Source: Turritopsis dohrnii (Eukaryota; Cnidaria; Hydrozoa; Anthoathecata; Oceaniidae). From it: 64,000 nt of DNA. Below the pieces are notes generated by a model, which searched no databases, was not told where the DNA came from, and saw only the letters and a program-made list of their open reading frames with translations. Position 1 is the stretch's first letter; each line of letters opens with the position of its first letter. The DNA lies in the NCBI GenBank assembly GCA_027922465.2, contig BQMF02000001.1, positions 3,100,001-3,164,000 of the forward strand. The letters run 5' to 3'. The translations under genes were made by a program, and so were the position numbers. Shown in pieces: positions 23,731 through 35,268 of the stretch.

Positions 23731-24749
23731 CACCTACAGATTACATAAATTTTTTTCAGTCTAAAATACTTTAAAATTGCCAAAGACAGAAAAGAGACCA
23801 ACAATATGAAATTGTGAATGACAAACTGTAAATTGTATTAATTTTTGGATAAGAAAGAAAGAGACAATCCCCTTCTCGAGAATCTAAAATCGTGTTGATA
23901 ATGTCGGTCAAAGTCACGTGAATACAATCCTAATTTGAGCGCTTGAGTGTCTGTTAAAAAAATACTTGTTTTATGTCGGACGGACAAATCGATACTTAGG
24001 GCTATATAAAAAACAGCACATTTATGATACAATATCAAGCAAACGTTTTTCGAAAGTATGCTAGAATCGAATTTAAAAATTTCCAAAACATGATTTCTAC
24101 AAGGATGACAGTCAAAAAATATTAAAACAAACAGTTATCGTGTCGGATGGACAAAATGCTAATACTTTTCTAACAGGCACTATACGCATGCATATCTTCT
24201 CAATTGAGTTCCCTGGTCTAGGCCTAGTACAGCCATTTCAATGTCTAAATTCTTAGCTTCGATTACTGTCAACAATTTAAATTCTGGTCTATAGTGAATG
24301 TAGTTTAATGGTTCTTTGGTTGTAGTTGTTAGATGATGGTATGGCTGATTTACGTATGATTTGATGAGATGGTTGATTGCGAAGGAGTTGAAATGTATGC
24401 TTTTGATATGGGTGTAACACCTGTAGGTGGTCAGGTTGTGTGGATTTGTAATAACCAGATTCCAATGTCTGTCCGGAACGCACTAATTTGTCCCGCTTAC
24501 CAGGAGCGCTTTTAAGATGCTCGGGTATAACTAAATGTCATAAAAATGTTCGTCATAAACCACTCAAGCTGTGTAAAGTGTATGTAATTTTTGATCCCTT
24601 ATGTAAAAGCAGGCAAAAGTCAATCCTTCTTTGGAATCCCTCTTTGGAACAATAATAAATGGGTTTGAAAACAGGAAGTTGAAAAATCTAAAATGTTATT
24701 GGCTCTTTCGCGGACTCCAGTCTCTTGCAACCTTCACAACAGTTCATTT
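23731..24749. other. No gene seen
   Basis: AT-rich non-coding sequence. Short open frames are present, but none has a recognisable domain or splice context. Confidence 0.4.
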
Positions 24750-25012
24750 AAAAGCAGCAGTGGCACTACGGTAACGTATTTGACTGGCACACCAGAGGTA
24801 CCGGGTTCTAATCCCCATCTATTTTACCGACCGCGTCCCTGGTGGTACTGCTACCAGCCCGTTACCCCGTGAAGTCAACAGATGTTTCTAGGTTAATATG
24901 ACTGGGTGAAGGGTAAGTTTTAAATTAGCGCTAAAAAGTTGAAATGATTGTCAGCTACAGTGTGTAGCTCTCTGCCTTGTAGGGAGCAATCAATTAAAAA
25001 AATAACAAAAAA
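24750..25012 (+). repeat. tRNA-derived SINE with LINE-like 3' tail
   Basis: A tRNA-like head begins near 24755 with an A-box-like GTGGCACTACGGTAACG and a near-consensus B box GGTTCTAATCCC. A body follows, then the tail GTAGCTCTCTGCCTTGTAG, GAGCAA and an A-rich end. The tail closely resembles the 3' end of the LINE at 4207-4262, as expected for a SINE mobilised by that LINE's enzyme. Confidence 0.7.
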
Positions 25013-27241
25013 ACATTACCTTTACATCAATCTGTTCATGAAGGCTCAAACAACAGGTTTGATTAAAGCAACATTTAAATATCTGTGAGATAATTCAGTA
25101 CATTTGATGTTTGGCAAAGCAGAAACATTAATCTTAAATCAATTATTCTATTTGACCGAATCTGAATAAAGGGGTGCCATGGAAATGAATCAGTTATGAA
25201 AAGCGACCTTTCTCTGCTGTTTTTCTTCTGTCAGCTGTTGTACCCATGGGTGTTGGATGTTTTTTAGCCTGTCAATCGCTTAGTGTATTAATGTAATCTT
25301 GAAGATTACAGATGGAAAGTAAAGAATTCGTTCTGACGTATGTCACGAAGAGATACGCAAATCAATTGCTTACAAATTACTAGTGAAATACTTGGGATGA
25401 ATGAAAAGTCATCGCGAAAGTCGTTGATAAAGTATGAATTGTGGAATAGAAAGTTCTTTCCCACAAATACGTTGCGCTTTATCATCGTAGTAAACTTCAA
25501 GGTAGTAATTTTTACAATCCATTATACCGCTAAATCATAAAAACACAATTTGGGGTCTGACACGGTTGGTTTGAGCAATCATATTTCCCAAATTTCAATA
25601 AGCTCTTTTCTATATCTATTCCGGTTCGGTAAAATAGCCAATTTTTATTTCTTAAAATCGTGGAAACGAGGTTTATTATGAACTTTTTATTTTTCATAGC
25701 GTTATATTAGCTCATAATCTACTGATATTTACTTAATTGTGATACCTTATGTCATAAATATTTAAATCATTGATGAAAAAGGAATTATAGAGACAAGTGG
25801 TAGTAGGGATGCAACAAAGAAAACAGAGACAACAGAGAAAAAATTCCCGTGGATTAGAGTGTGGAGCCTTTTTTGGATTTAATTTTTGGCTTTCAACTTT
25901 AAAGATGATTTTATATGAAAATAGAAGTTTGATGCTGCTATTTTGAATTTTCATAGTTGATCCCCGCGGTCAGATGCACATTGAGTCCTTTTATATGTTG
26001 TGTATTTCTGATTTAGAAAAAGAAAGGTACGAAACATAATGATTCCATTATATCTTTAAATTTCACGTTGATATTGTATTGAAGGGACCTGATATTCCTG
26101 GTGATGAGTTATGTGCAGGTTCAGCTGCTAAAACTTCCGTTTGTATGTCTTGTTCAATTCCCACAAGTGGATTTCTGGCCTAAACACCCAGAAAAATCCA
26201 TTTTAAGTTGATTCAGGCTTACGACACATCTATTCGGGCAGCCTTACATGCCGAATACATTCCAAGATGATAATCTTGAAGTACAATAAGCAGATCAGAT
26301 CTCGCTCAAACCTTTATGGTTATAATGTTTCACTGCAAACAATACACCACTGGTGCGGTTACAATGTTAAAAACCACCAAATCCAGTGACTGCTGGACAT
26401 GTACATGCAGTAGCAACAACGTCACCAGATGCACAACACAAATTGGCTAATACTTTGTTCAACTTGTTTTTCATTGAAGCTTTCATACGAGCATCAAGAA
26501 AACAATATTTATTATTGGATAATATTTCAATTTTCTTAATGAAGCCTTCATGAAAAAACTGGAAGGATCTGAACTTTTTATATTGTGTACTTTTCAGTAC
26601 TCTCCCTGTAGGTGTTTATGTCTTCTTCAGAATTGGAACGTGTTTGATTTGTAGTGTTAGCACTTCCGATGCGATAGAATTTAGCATAAACGCGTAAAAT
26701 AAGGTCTGACATTGTACCTGATATTTTCTCTTAATATAGAGAGAGTATGCTATTTATGCTATTAATTTTACTGTAATTTACTGAAATGTACCATTGTATT
26801 TTCTTTTCTTTACTTAATATATTTTCATTTTCTTCAGGGTTGCCTTTACCTATTTAAGGGTTTGTTTTGTTAAAATATTATTGTCTATTCATCTTAATTC
26901 ACGAACATGCTGCGCTTCAAAGCCCTCCAACGATTTCATGTTTCTTCCTTCAGACAGTGATGCTCGAAACTGCATAATTTTTTTGTTAAAACAAACATAA
27001 ACAAGACTTTAATTCAGCAATTCAGTGTTGTTTTCTCCGGCTAGAAATTTCAAAAATTGTTCATTATCAACCTCGTTTTCATGCTTTTACGAAATATGAA
27101 TTGTACATTTTACCGAACCGGAACAGATATGGAAAAGACCTTATTCAAACACTTTGTTTTGACTCACACTTAATGTCAAAAATGATAGTAATCATTAGTG
27201 AAGTAGTTTTGATGAAAGCGGATAACTAGCCACCGTTGTAT
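25013..27241. other. Mostly non-coding; possible SWIM-finger fragment at 26290-26480 (minus)
   Basis: On the minus strand near 26470-26330 one frame reads ANLCCASGDVVATACTCPA and then, across a stop, HCNRTSGVLFAVKHYNHKG, resembling a SWIM zinc finger with its C-x-C and C-H parts. No nuclease domain is recognised next to it. Elsewhere I see only AT-rich sequence. Confidence 0.3.
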
Positions 27242-28653
27242 CACCTACGAAAAGAGTTAACGAAAAATGGAATTAAGGAATTGACAATGGAAAGTGTCCG
27301 ATGTTGTAGAACTCGAAATTCTGAGCAAGAAAATGTATAGGATCATATGTCTATGACGCACCGTTTCAAAGATATCGTCGATCAAAAGTTTTGACGACGT
27401 CATGTAGCCCCATCCTCAAAAATTTTGCTGAAACTTTTTCGTCACAACATGGCCAACATTGCAAAGCCCAAAAACGTCAGTTATCACTATTGGCTACCTA
27501 GATAATTTTCCTTAAGTGCCGCTAAGTTATTCGATTAGGGTCTCAGTACAATGGTTTCAAGCTGACGTTGCACAAAATAAAATAAAATAATTTCTCTCAC
27601 AACCCAATCTACCATTTTGCGTGACAGACAAACAGACAGACAGAAAATCGCCAAGGCTGCGTAGCTCTCCGCCCATGTTCAGCTTACGTTGAATTCACGA
27701 GAAGTAAAATTAAGAAATTGGCAATGATAAGTGTGCCCATGTTGTAGAGCTCCAACAACTTATCAAAAAATGTATGGAACCGCCTTGTTACGACCAACCG
27801 TTACAGAGATATCGTTGATCAAACATTTTGATAACGTCACAGACCGGTTCCCAATAAAATTAACCCCAAATTTTTCGTCACCTCATCACCTGTATCGCAG
27901 ACTTCAAAAAAGCGTCAGTTATCCCTATTGGTTACCGAGATAATTTTCCCTTAACGTCGCGTTCTATTGGGGTCTCAATGCAATGGCTTCACAATGACGT
28001 CGCAAATAATAAAATAAATAATTTCTATCACAACTCAACCTACCACTTTGCGTGACAGACAGACAGACAAACGAACAAACAGACAGAGAATCGGCTATTA
28101 ACATATAGACTAGCCGCCAAGGCGGCGTCGCTCGCCGCCCATGTTAAGCCTGCGTTGTGTCACCTCCCAGAATGTTCACGAAAAATGGAATTCAGGAATT
28201 GAAAATGGAAAAAGTTACCATCTTGTAGAGCTCGAAATTCTGAGCAAGAAAATGTATAGGATCATATGTCCAAGACGCACCGTTACGGAGATATCTTTAA
28301 TCAAAGATTTTGATGAGGTCACACACCCGTCCCCTAAAAAAATTAGACCCAAATTTTTCGTCACCTCATTGCTTGTATCGCGGACCCCATAAAACGTCAG
28401 TTATCTCTATTGGTTACCGAGATAATCTTCTCTAAACGTCGCGTTCCATTTGGGTCTCAAAATAGTGGTTTCACAGTGACGTCGCAGCGCACAAAATAAA
28501 ATAAAAAGTTTCTCTCACAGCTCACCTACCATTTTGCGTGACAGATAAACAAACAAACAAACAGATAGACAGACAGATAGACAGAAAATCGGCTATTAAC
28601 TAGCGTCGCTCGCCGCCCATGTTCGGCCTGCGTTGACTTCACGAAAAATGGAA
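27242..28653 (+). repeat. Tandem array of about 450-bp repeats
   Basis: Three units (about 27242-27690, 27691-28150, 28151-28630) share blocks in the same order: GGAATTGACAATGG-like start, TGTAGAGCTCGAAATTCTGA, GATATCGTCGATCAAA, TTTTCGTCACC, AAACGTCAGTTATC, a CAGACAGACAGA microsatellite and CGCCCATGTT. A fourth unit begins at 28631 and is split by the element at 28658-31859; it resumes at 31860. Units differ by many substitutions, so the array is old. Confidence 0.8.
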
Positions 28654-28781
28654 TTAAAGATAATGAACTGTTATAAGTAGAGCTGCGGGGTGCACTGTGC
28701 TGATGTCAGCAGTGGGGATCTCTCATTAGAACAATAGAAAATAGGTCTGGAACGAGCGACAGAGTTTTAGTTCAAATCAAA

Positions 28782-28874
28782 ATGGCGAATAAGCGTGGTA
28801 AACAAATAAAGTTCGCAATCGGGTATCGCAAAAAAGCAGAGGATTTACTTCAAAAGTTCAAAGTTTTAAGATGA
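28782..28874 (+). CDS. Possible first exon or small ORF in the TTAA element
   Basis: ATG at 28782 opens a basic 30-residue frame beginning MANKRGKQIKFAIGYRKKAE and closing with TGA at 28872-28874. The residue mix is unlike the surrounding T-rich sequence. It could be a first exon; no partner exon was found with confidence. No family recognised. Confidence 0.3.
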   Translation: MANKRGKQIKFAIGYRKKAEDLLQKFKVLR

Positions 28875-31138
28875 AATTTTAACACGAACTCCAGTTGTTT
28901 TGAGTGGCATTTACTCATCTCAAAGTGATCCTATTTGTGGTCAATGAGTTCAGCACAAGTAGTAGGTTTTGCCTTTTTATCTCATAGGGCTTTACAGGAA
29001 GAACATTCCTGCCTCAAAGCATGTCTTGTTTTTTACAAGGTTCTTGAAATCTTAAGAATTTAGGCCTCGTATTTCTTATATGCATGTTTGTTATAAAAAA
29101 AGGTGTACATTTTCTTTACAAGAAATTCTTTTTTAAATTTTTTCATGTATATATATAGAATTTGATAACTCACACTCAGCTTTGGCATTTATTTATTTGC
29201 TCTTTTTTGCAATTGACAAAGATCTGAACGTTGAATGTGTTTCTTTGTGGGCTTGGCACACGAATCCATAGATTATACACAGTTCATTCATAGGATAAAT
29301 TCAGCCAGTCAAGTGCATCATTTTTTTCATTTTTTCAATGATTTCGTCATTTTCATTTCTTTCACCAAAATTATTATTTGTTTTCATTTTTTATTAAAAA
29401 ATATTTTTTATCAGGAACATTATTACCTTTTTCTTTTCAGTTCATTAAAAGATTTTAAAATAGTAAAATTGTACAGAAACAGTTTAGTTGCTCGAATATC
29501 TTTGCCTTCTTGGAATATTTTCACTAATATACAATTTCAAATACAACTAAAATACAATTTTGAATACAAAATCTTAAATCATGAATTCAGATAATTTGTA
29601 GAAATTGATTTTTGATTTTGATTTCTGAATGTTTTTTTTGTTCCTTACTACCTTCAGATTTTTCAGACTTACCTGGTTTCATTGTGTTTGGAAATATGCA
29701 TTAGTGCTATTTTATCTCCATGCCATCATTCATTGCTTTTGTTTATTCCACATAAAATCGTTTCAATACTATGTTGTTAAGAAAAATACATCAAATATTC
29801 AAAACGTGTCATTTTTTGCCATTTCATTCTTTAAAATTGTCATTTTTTGTCATTTTTTATGACATACATGACTTGACAACCTGTAAATTTGTCCCATAAT
29901 TAGTATAATTAGTCTTGACCAAAACCATGTAATCAAGTTTACATTGTTCAGTTGAACGTTTCTTTTGTTTTCACATTTGGATCTAAGTTGTGAAGGCAAG
30001 GAACGCTATTATCCCGGTAAGGACATTGCTTCATTCATCTACCTTTGCATTTGGATGCGCTTCTCACTGCAATGTTTCTTTCCAGACTATTTTCATCACT
30101 TATCATCAAATTTATTTTTACTATGTTTTACTATTCTTACCAATATCTCTTTAATTTTCAGTGAATTAAGAAATATAACTAATTGATACACTTGGAAAAT
30201 GTTATCCTCGTCGTCTTCTCTTTCTTCTTCATCATCATCAACTTCAACTCCAGAAATATTGTACAATGACAAGTGGATTATTACCTTAAAATCAGGGAGA
30301 TATTTAAAAATTTTTTAAATAAAGCTGTTGTTTTTATTCTTTGTTTTCTGTTTGATTTAGAAGCAGTTATAAAAATATGAACAATTTTCAGTCACTTCAA
30401 TAAAAAAAGTGTGTGACTACCAGACGATCTGTCACTTTATCACCGGTAATATACTTACCACAAAAATAAAGCCTGGCACAGGAGTCGAACCTGCTGCACT
30501 TGTTTTAGCAAAGTGAATTAAATTGTTAACATATGATGTAGAATCCATTTTCAAATAAGCCAACAGTATATATTAGTTTATCCAACATAATTTTTCATGA
30601 TTTATGGTAGACTTTCGTATATATAATTTGTTAAGAAAGAGTCTGTTTTAAAAGGATTTGATATTTCGATAAATTCATCATGTTTATAAAGATTTATTGA
30701 TTAGTCTTCATAGATAGATTTATTGAAATATTGATTTTTAAAAAGTTGTATTTTTCAAAAGTTAATTTTTTTGAACATATAGATAAACACGATTATGGTT
30801 TTTGTCTGTATAGTCAAGTAAAAACTACCTAGCTTCCTCAGTTGGGAAAAAGAAACGAAAAAAACCGATAACGTTATCTATTTTTCTATCTCTTATTCGT
30901 CTTTCTCTTTGAATGAGAGGATGGTATTTCACTTAAGGTTACTGTTTCGTTGCTGAAAAAGCAAATCACCATTTTGAATTGCATTAATCTCTAAGTCATC
31001 ATACGAGGGAATATTGAACATATTGGTAGCTATATTTTAAAAAACCAATGGAAAAAAAAGAATACTTATAAGAATACTTATAGTAGGACTTCACAGCAAC
31101 TACAGGACATAGAACCACAGTTATGGCTATCATCTTAA

Positions 31139-31769
31139 GGGCAATTTACACGGTACAATTTTTGTCGTACGATTTTTGTCGTACACATTTGATGTATGAT
31201 TTTTTTTTTAAAAGACGTGTGTGTTTACACGTTACGACACTCAGAAGAGAGAAATACTTTTAATGAAAAAAAATGGAGAGTGATGAAGCTGTGCTGCGCG
31301 ATATCAAAATATCCACATTTTTTAAATTGTAGATAACACAAAAGCAAAGAAGAAACGTAAAACACGTTCAGAGTGGACCAAGTAATGGTTGGAAAGAAGT
31401 GATTTAAAAGGTCTCTATACTAATTTGGAACTTCGAAATGAAGAAGTTGCCATATATGCCAATTATTTGAGAATGAGACCAGAAGATGTCGATTTTTTGC
31501 TCTCTCTAATTCAAAACGATATTGCCAAAAAGGATAGAGATAAAAATATTTTCTCTTTTTCTCTTTTCCCTCACTTGAAGTATTGTCTGCTTCGATATGA
31601 TTGGTTAATTTTCGTACGATGTCATATGAAAGTTAAACATGTTTAACTTTTTTTTGTCGTACACGACACCATAATACGACACATTTTCGTACGATTTTTT
31701 ATGTTTACACAGTGCCATACGACCTGTACGACAAAAATCGTGTGAAAAATCGTACCGTGTAAATTGCCC
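31139..31769 (+). mobile_element. PIF/Harbinger-type element remnant
   Basis: Inverted ends GGGCAATTTACACGGTAC match at the two sides, with TTAA (containing the TAA/TTA typical of Harbinger targets) outside both. Between about 31375 and 31540 the plus strand encodes the start of a Harbinger-like transposase: WLERSDLKGLYTNLE, LRNEEVAIYANYLRMRPED, with a stop just before it. Nothing of the catalytic domain remains, so this is an internally deleted, non-autonomous copy nested in the TTAA element. Confidence 0.75.
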
Positions 31770-31859
31770 TTAACTAAAAGCATGGTTCTTGAGTGGGGAT
31801 TCCCGTACAAAAACTGCTGAGTCATCTTTTCGTGTGACTCTTATCATCGCACATTATCT

Positions 31860-32892
31860 TTAAGGAATTGACAATAAAAAGTGTGACCATCTTGTGGAGC
31901 TCGAAATACTGAGCAAGAAAATGTATAGGATCATATATCTATGATGCACCGTTTCGGAGATATCGTCGATCAAAACTTTTGATGATGTCATAAAGCCCCG
32001 TCCCCAAAAATTTGGCCCAAATTTTTTCGTCACCCCATGGCCAATATCGTGGACCCCAAAAAACGTCAGGTATCCCTATTGGTTACCGAGATAATTTTCT
32101 CTAAACGTCACATTCGATTGGGGATGCAATGCATAGGTTTCGAACTGACGTCGCACAAAATAAAACAAAATAGTACTTTCACAACTTATTTTCACCAATT
32201 ATTGATCTATATTTGATGTCCTTTCAAACGGTACAAAAAGTTTTGCAATTTGACCTTTTTCATTTTTTTACCCTGTCCGAATTGGTTACACGAGTGAGAG
32301 GCGGATGCAGCCAAGAAATTATTATTGCGGAGCGCAGCGACGCAAAAACTTTTGGCTAAACAGCTGGGGGTGTTGGGGGTGGGAGTGCTGTAAACCCCCC
32401 AACTGGGGTCGGGGAAAAAAACATTCAGTTGTTGAGGGATCTGGGGAGCACTGACACTGACAGGATTTATCCAACCTTTTAGCGTTTGTTGTTGTGGAGT
32501 TTTTAACAAAATGGAGAATAGTCTTGCAGTGGCATGACGACTTCAACAAAAGTAAAAGTAAGGAATACAATTTATTTTATATTTTTCTTAAACACTTTAC
32601 TTTTTGTGAACAGCTCTGATTTTGTGAATGTGAAAGGGAGACAGAAAAGAGAAGGAAAAACAAAACACTTCATGATCAATATTTCTCGTTCTTATATGCA
32701 TAAGTTCTTAAAAAAATAGGCTCTTCAGAAGCATAAAGAAGCACTAGGAAGTCAAACCAACAATAAATACATAACAGGCATCTTCCAAACTTTGCCAAAT
32801 ATGTTCAAGTAAATTAACCTAGACATAATGATCAACATTCAGTTTTATGTTACGATTTTAAACATTTCTTGAGTCAGTCACATGTTCCTTTC
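31860..32892. other. Rest of the fourth tandem unit, then non-coding
   Basis: Positions 31860-32190 continue the fourth repeat unit (GTGGAGCTCGAAATACTGAG, GATATCGTCGATCAAA, TTTTTTCGTCACC). From 32190 to the element boundary at 32893 I see no gene; short frames at 32207-32719 show no recognisable features. Confidence 0.5.
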
Positions 32893-32953
32893 TACCGTGG
32901 CCCATAGGTGACATTGAAAAGCATTATTGCAAAGATCAGTGGCTAACTTATCC

Positions 32954-35149
32954 ATTTTCTAATTTGCCAAGTTAGTATTCGAACTAACTGAGCTTTTTTG
33001 TAATTTGCCAAGTTAGTATTTGCACTAACTGGTCTTTTTTGTAATTTTCCAAGTTAGTATTCGCACTAACTGGTCTTTTTTGTAATTTGTCAAGTTAGTA
33101 TTCGAACTAACTGAGCTTTTATCTAATTTGCCAAGTTAGTATTCGCATTAACTGAGCTTTTTTCTAATTTGCCAAGTTAGTATTCGCACTAACTGAGCTT
33201 TTTTGTAATTTGCCAAGTTAGTGTTCGAACTAACTGGTCTTTTTTGTAATTTGCCAAGTTAGTATTCGCACTAACTGAGCTTTTTTGTAATTTTCCAAGT
33301 TAGTGTTCGAACTAACTGGTCTTTTTTGTAATTTGCCAAGTAAGTATTCGCACTAACTGAGCTTTTTTCTAATTTGCCAAGTTAGTGTTGGAACTAACTG
33401 GTCTTTTTTGTAATTTGCCAAGTTAGTATTCGCACTAACTGAGCTTTTTTCTAATTTGCCAAGTAAGTATTCGCACTAACTGAGCTTTTTTGTAATTTGC
33501 CAAGTTAGTATTCGAACTAACTGAGCTTTTTTGTAATTTGCCAAGTTAATATTTGCACTAACTGGTCTTTTTTGTAATTTGCCAAGTTAGTATTCGCACT
33601 AACTGGTCTTTTTTGTAATTTGTCAAGTTAGTATTCGAACTAACTGAGCTTTTTTCTAATTTGCCAAGTTAGTATTCGCATTAACTGAGCTTTTTTCTAA
33701 TTTGCCAAGTTAGTATTCGCACTAACTGAGCTTTTTTGTAATTTGCCAAGTTAGTATTCGAACTAACTGGTCTTTTTTGTAATTTGTCAAGTTAGTATTC
33801 GAACTAACTGAGCTTTTTTCTAATTTGCCAAGTTAGTATTCGCATTAACTGAGCTTTTTTCTAATTTGCCAAGTTAGTATTCGCACTAACTGAGCTTTTT
33901 TGTGATTTGCCAATTTAGTCTTCGAACTAACTGGTCTTTTTTCTAATTTGCCAAGTTAGTATTCGCACTAAATGAGCTTTTTTCTAATTTGCCAAGTTAG
34001 TATTCGCACTAACTGAGCTTTTTTCTAATTTTCCAAGTTAGTATTCGCACTAACTGAGCTTTTTTCTAATTTGCCAAGTTAGTGTTCGAACTAACTGGTC
34101 TTTTTTGTAATTTGCCAAGTTAGTATTCGCACTAACTGAGCTTTTTTCTAATTTGCCAAGTTAGTGTTCGAACTAACTGGTCTTTTTTGTAATTTGCCAA
34201 GTTAGTATTCGCACTAACTGAGCTTTTTTGTAATTTGCCAAGTTAGTATTCGCACTAACTGAGCTTTTTTCTAATTTGCCAAGTTAGTGTTCGAACTAAC
34301 TGGTCTTTTTTGTAATTTGCCAAGTTAGTATTCGCACTAACTGAGCTTTTTTCTAATTTGCCAAGTTAGTATTCGCACTAACTGAGTTTTTTCTAATTTG
34401 CCAAGTTGGTGTTCGAACTAACTGGTCTTTTTTGTAATTTTCCAAGTTAGTATTCGCACTAACTGAGCTTTTTTCTAATTTGCCAAGTTAGTATTCGCAC
34501 TAACTGAGCTTTTTTGTAATTTGCCAAGTTAGTGTTCGAACTAACTGGTCTTTTTTGTAATTTGCCAAGTTAGTATTCGCACTAACTGAGCTTTTTTCTA
34601 ATTTGCCAAGTTAGTATTCGCACTAACTGAGTATTTTTCTAATTTGCCAAGTTAGTGTTCGAACTAACTGGTCTTTTTTGTAATTTGCCAAGTTAGTATT
34701 CGCACTAACTGAGCTTTTTTGTAATTTGCCAAGTTAGTATTCGCACTAACTGAGTTTTTTCTAATTTGCCAAGTTGGTGTTCGAACTAACTGGTCTTTTT
34801 TGTAATTTGCCAAGTTAGTATTCGCACTAACTGAGCTTTTTTCTAATTTGCCAAGTTAGTATTCGCACTAACTGAGCTTTTTCTAATTTGCCAAGTTAGT
34901 GTTCGAACTAACTGGTCTTTTTTGTAATTTGCCAAGTTAGTATTCGCACTAACTGAGCTTTTTACTAATTTGCCAAGTTAGTATTCGCACTAACTGAGCT
35001 TTTTTCTAATTTGCCAAGTTAGTATTCGCACTAACTGAGCTTTTTTGTAATTTGCCAAGTTAGTGTTCGAACTAACTGGTCTTTTTTGTAATTTGCCAAG
35101 TTAGTATTTGCACTAACTGAGCTTTTTTCTAATTTGCCAAGTTAGTTTC
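32954..35149 (+). repeat. Left 41-bp satellite array (about 53 units)
   Basis: Each 41-bp unit has the palindrome AGTTAGT-6 nt-ACTAACT, then GAGCTTTTTT or GGTCTTTTTT, then CTAATTTGCCA or GTAATTTGCCA. The 6-nt loops come in a few types (ATTCGC, GTTCGA, ATTCGA). Units with loop GTTCGA are nearly always followed by GGTC and those with ATTCGC by GAGC. Units are close to identical otherwise. Confidence 0.95.
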
Positions 35150-35268
35150 AACGCAATGTTGTTTTCACGAACTATCTTTGCCAAAACGTGATTCCCGCGG
35201 TAGATTTCTACAAAATCGTGCTTTTTACGAGCGCGCGATCAATGACAACAAATGAAAATCAGCAAAGA

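Larger units (their letters stand above)
28658..31859. mobile_element. 3.2-kb TTAA-flanked element inside a tandem-repeat unit
   Basis: The ends are AGATAATG and CATTATCT, with imperfect inverted similarity continuing to about 20 bp. TTAA occurs directly outside each end (28654-28657 and 31860-31863). Removing the element and one TTAA restores the consensus GGAATTAAGGAATTGACAAT of the repeat unit, which proves a precise insertion. TTAA targets are typical of piggyBac and Kolobok elements, but no transposase of either was recognised inside. The interior is very T-rich and holds a Harbinger remnant near its right end. Confidence 0.75.

Noticed and set aside
29235..30186. Several Phe-rich open frames in the T-rich interior of the TTAA element.
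   Set aside because: They reflect T-rich composition and lack motifs or splice context.
32954..35149. A CRISPR array, because of many short near-identical repeats with internal palindromes.
   Set aside because: There are no unique spacers: units abut directly as a 41-bp tandem satellite, in two inverted arrays, in eukaryotic intron-bearing DNA.
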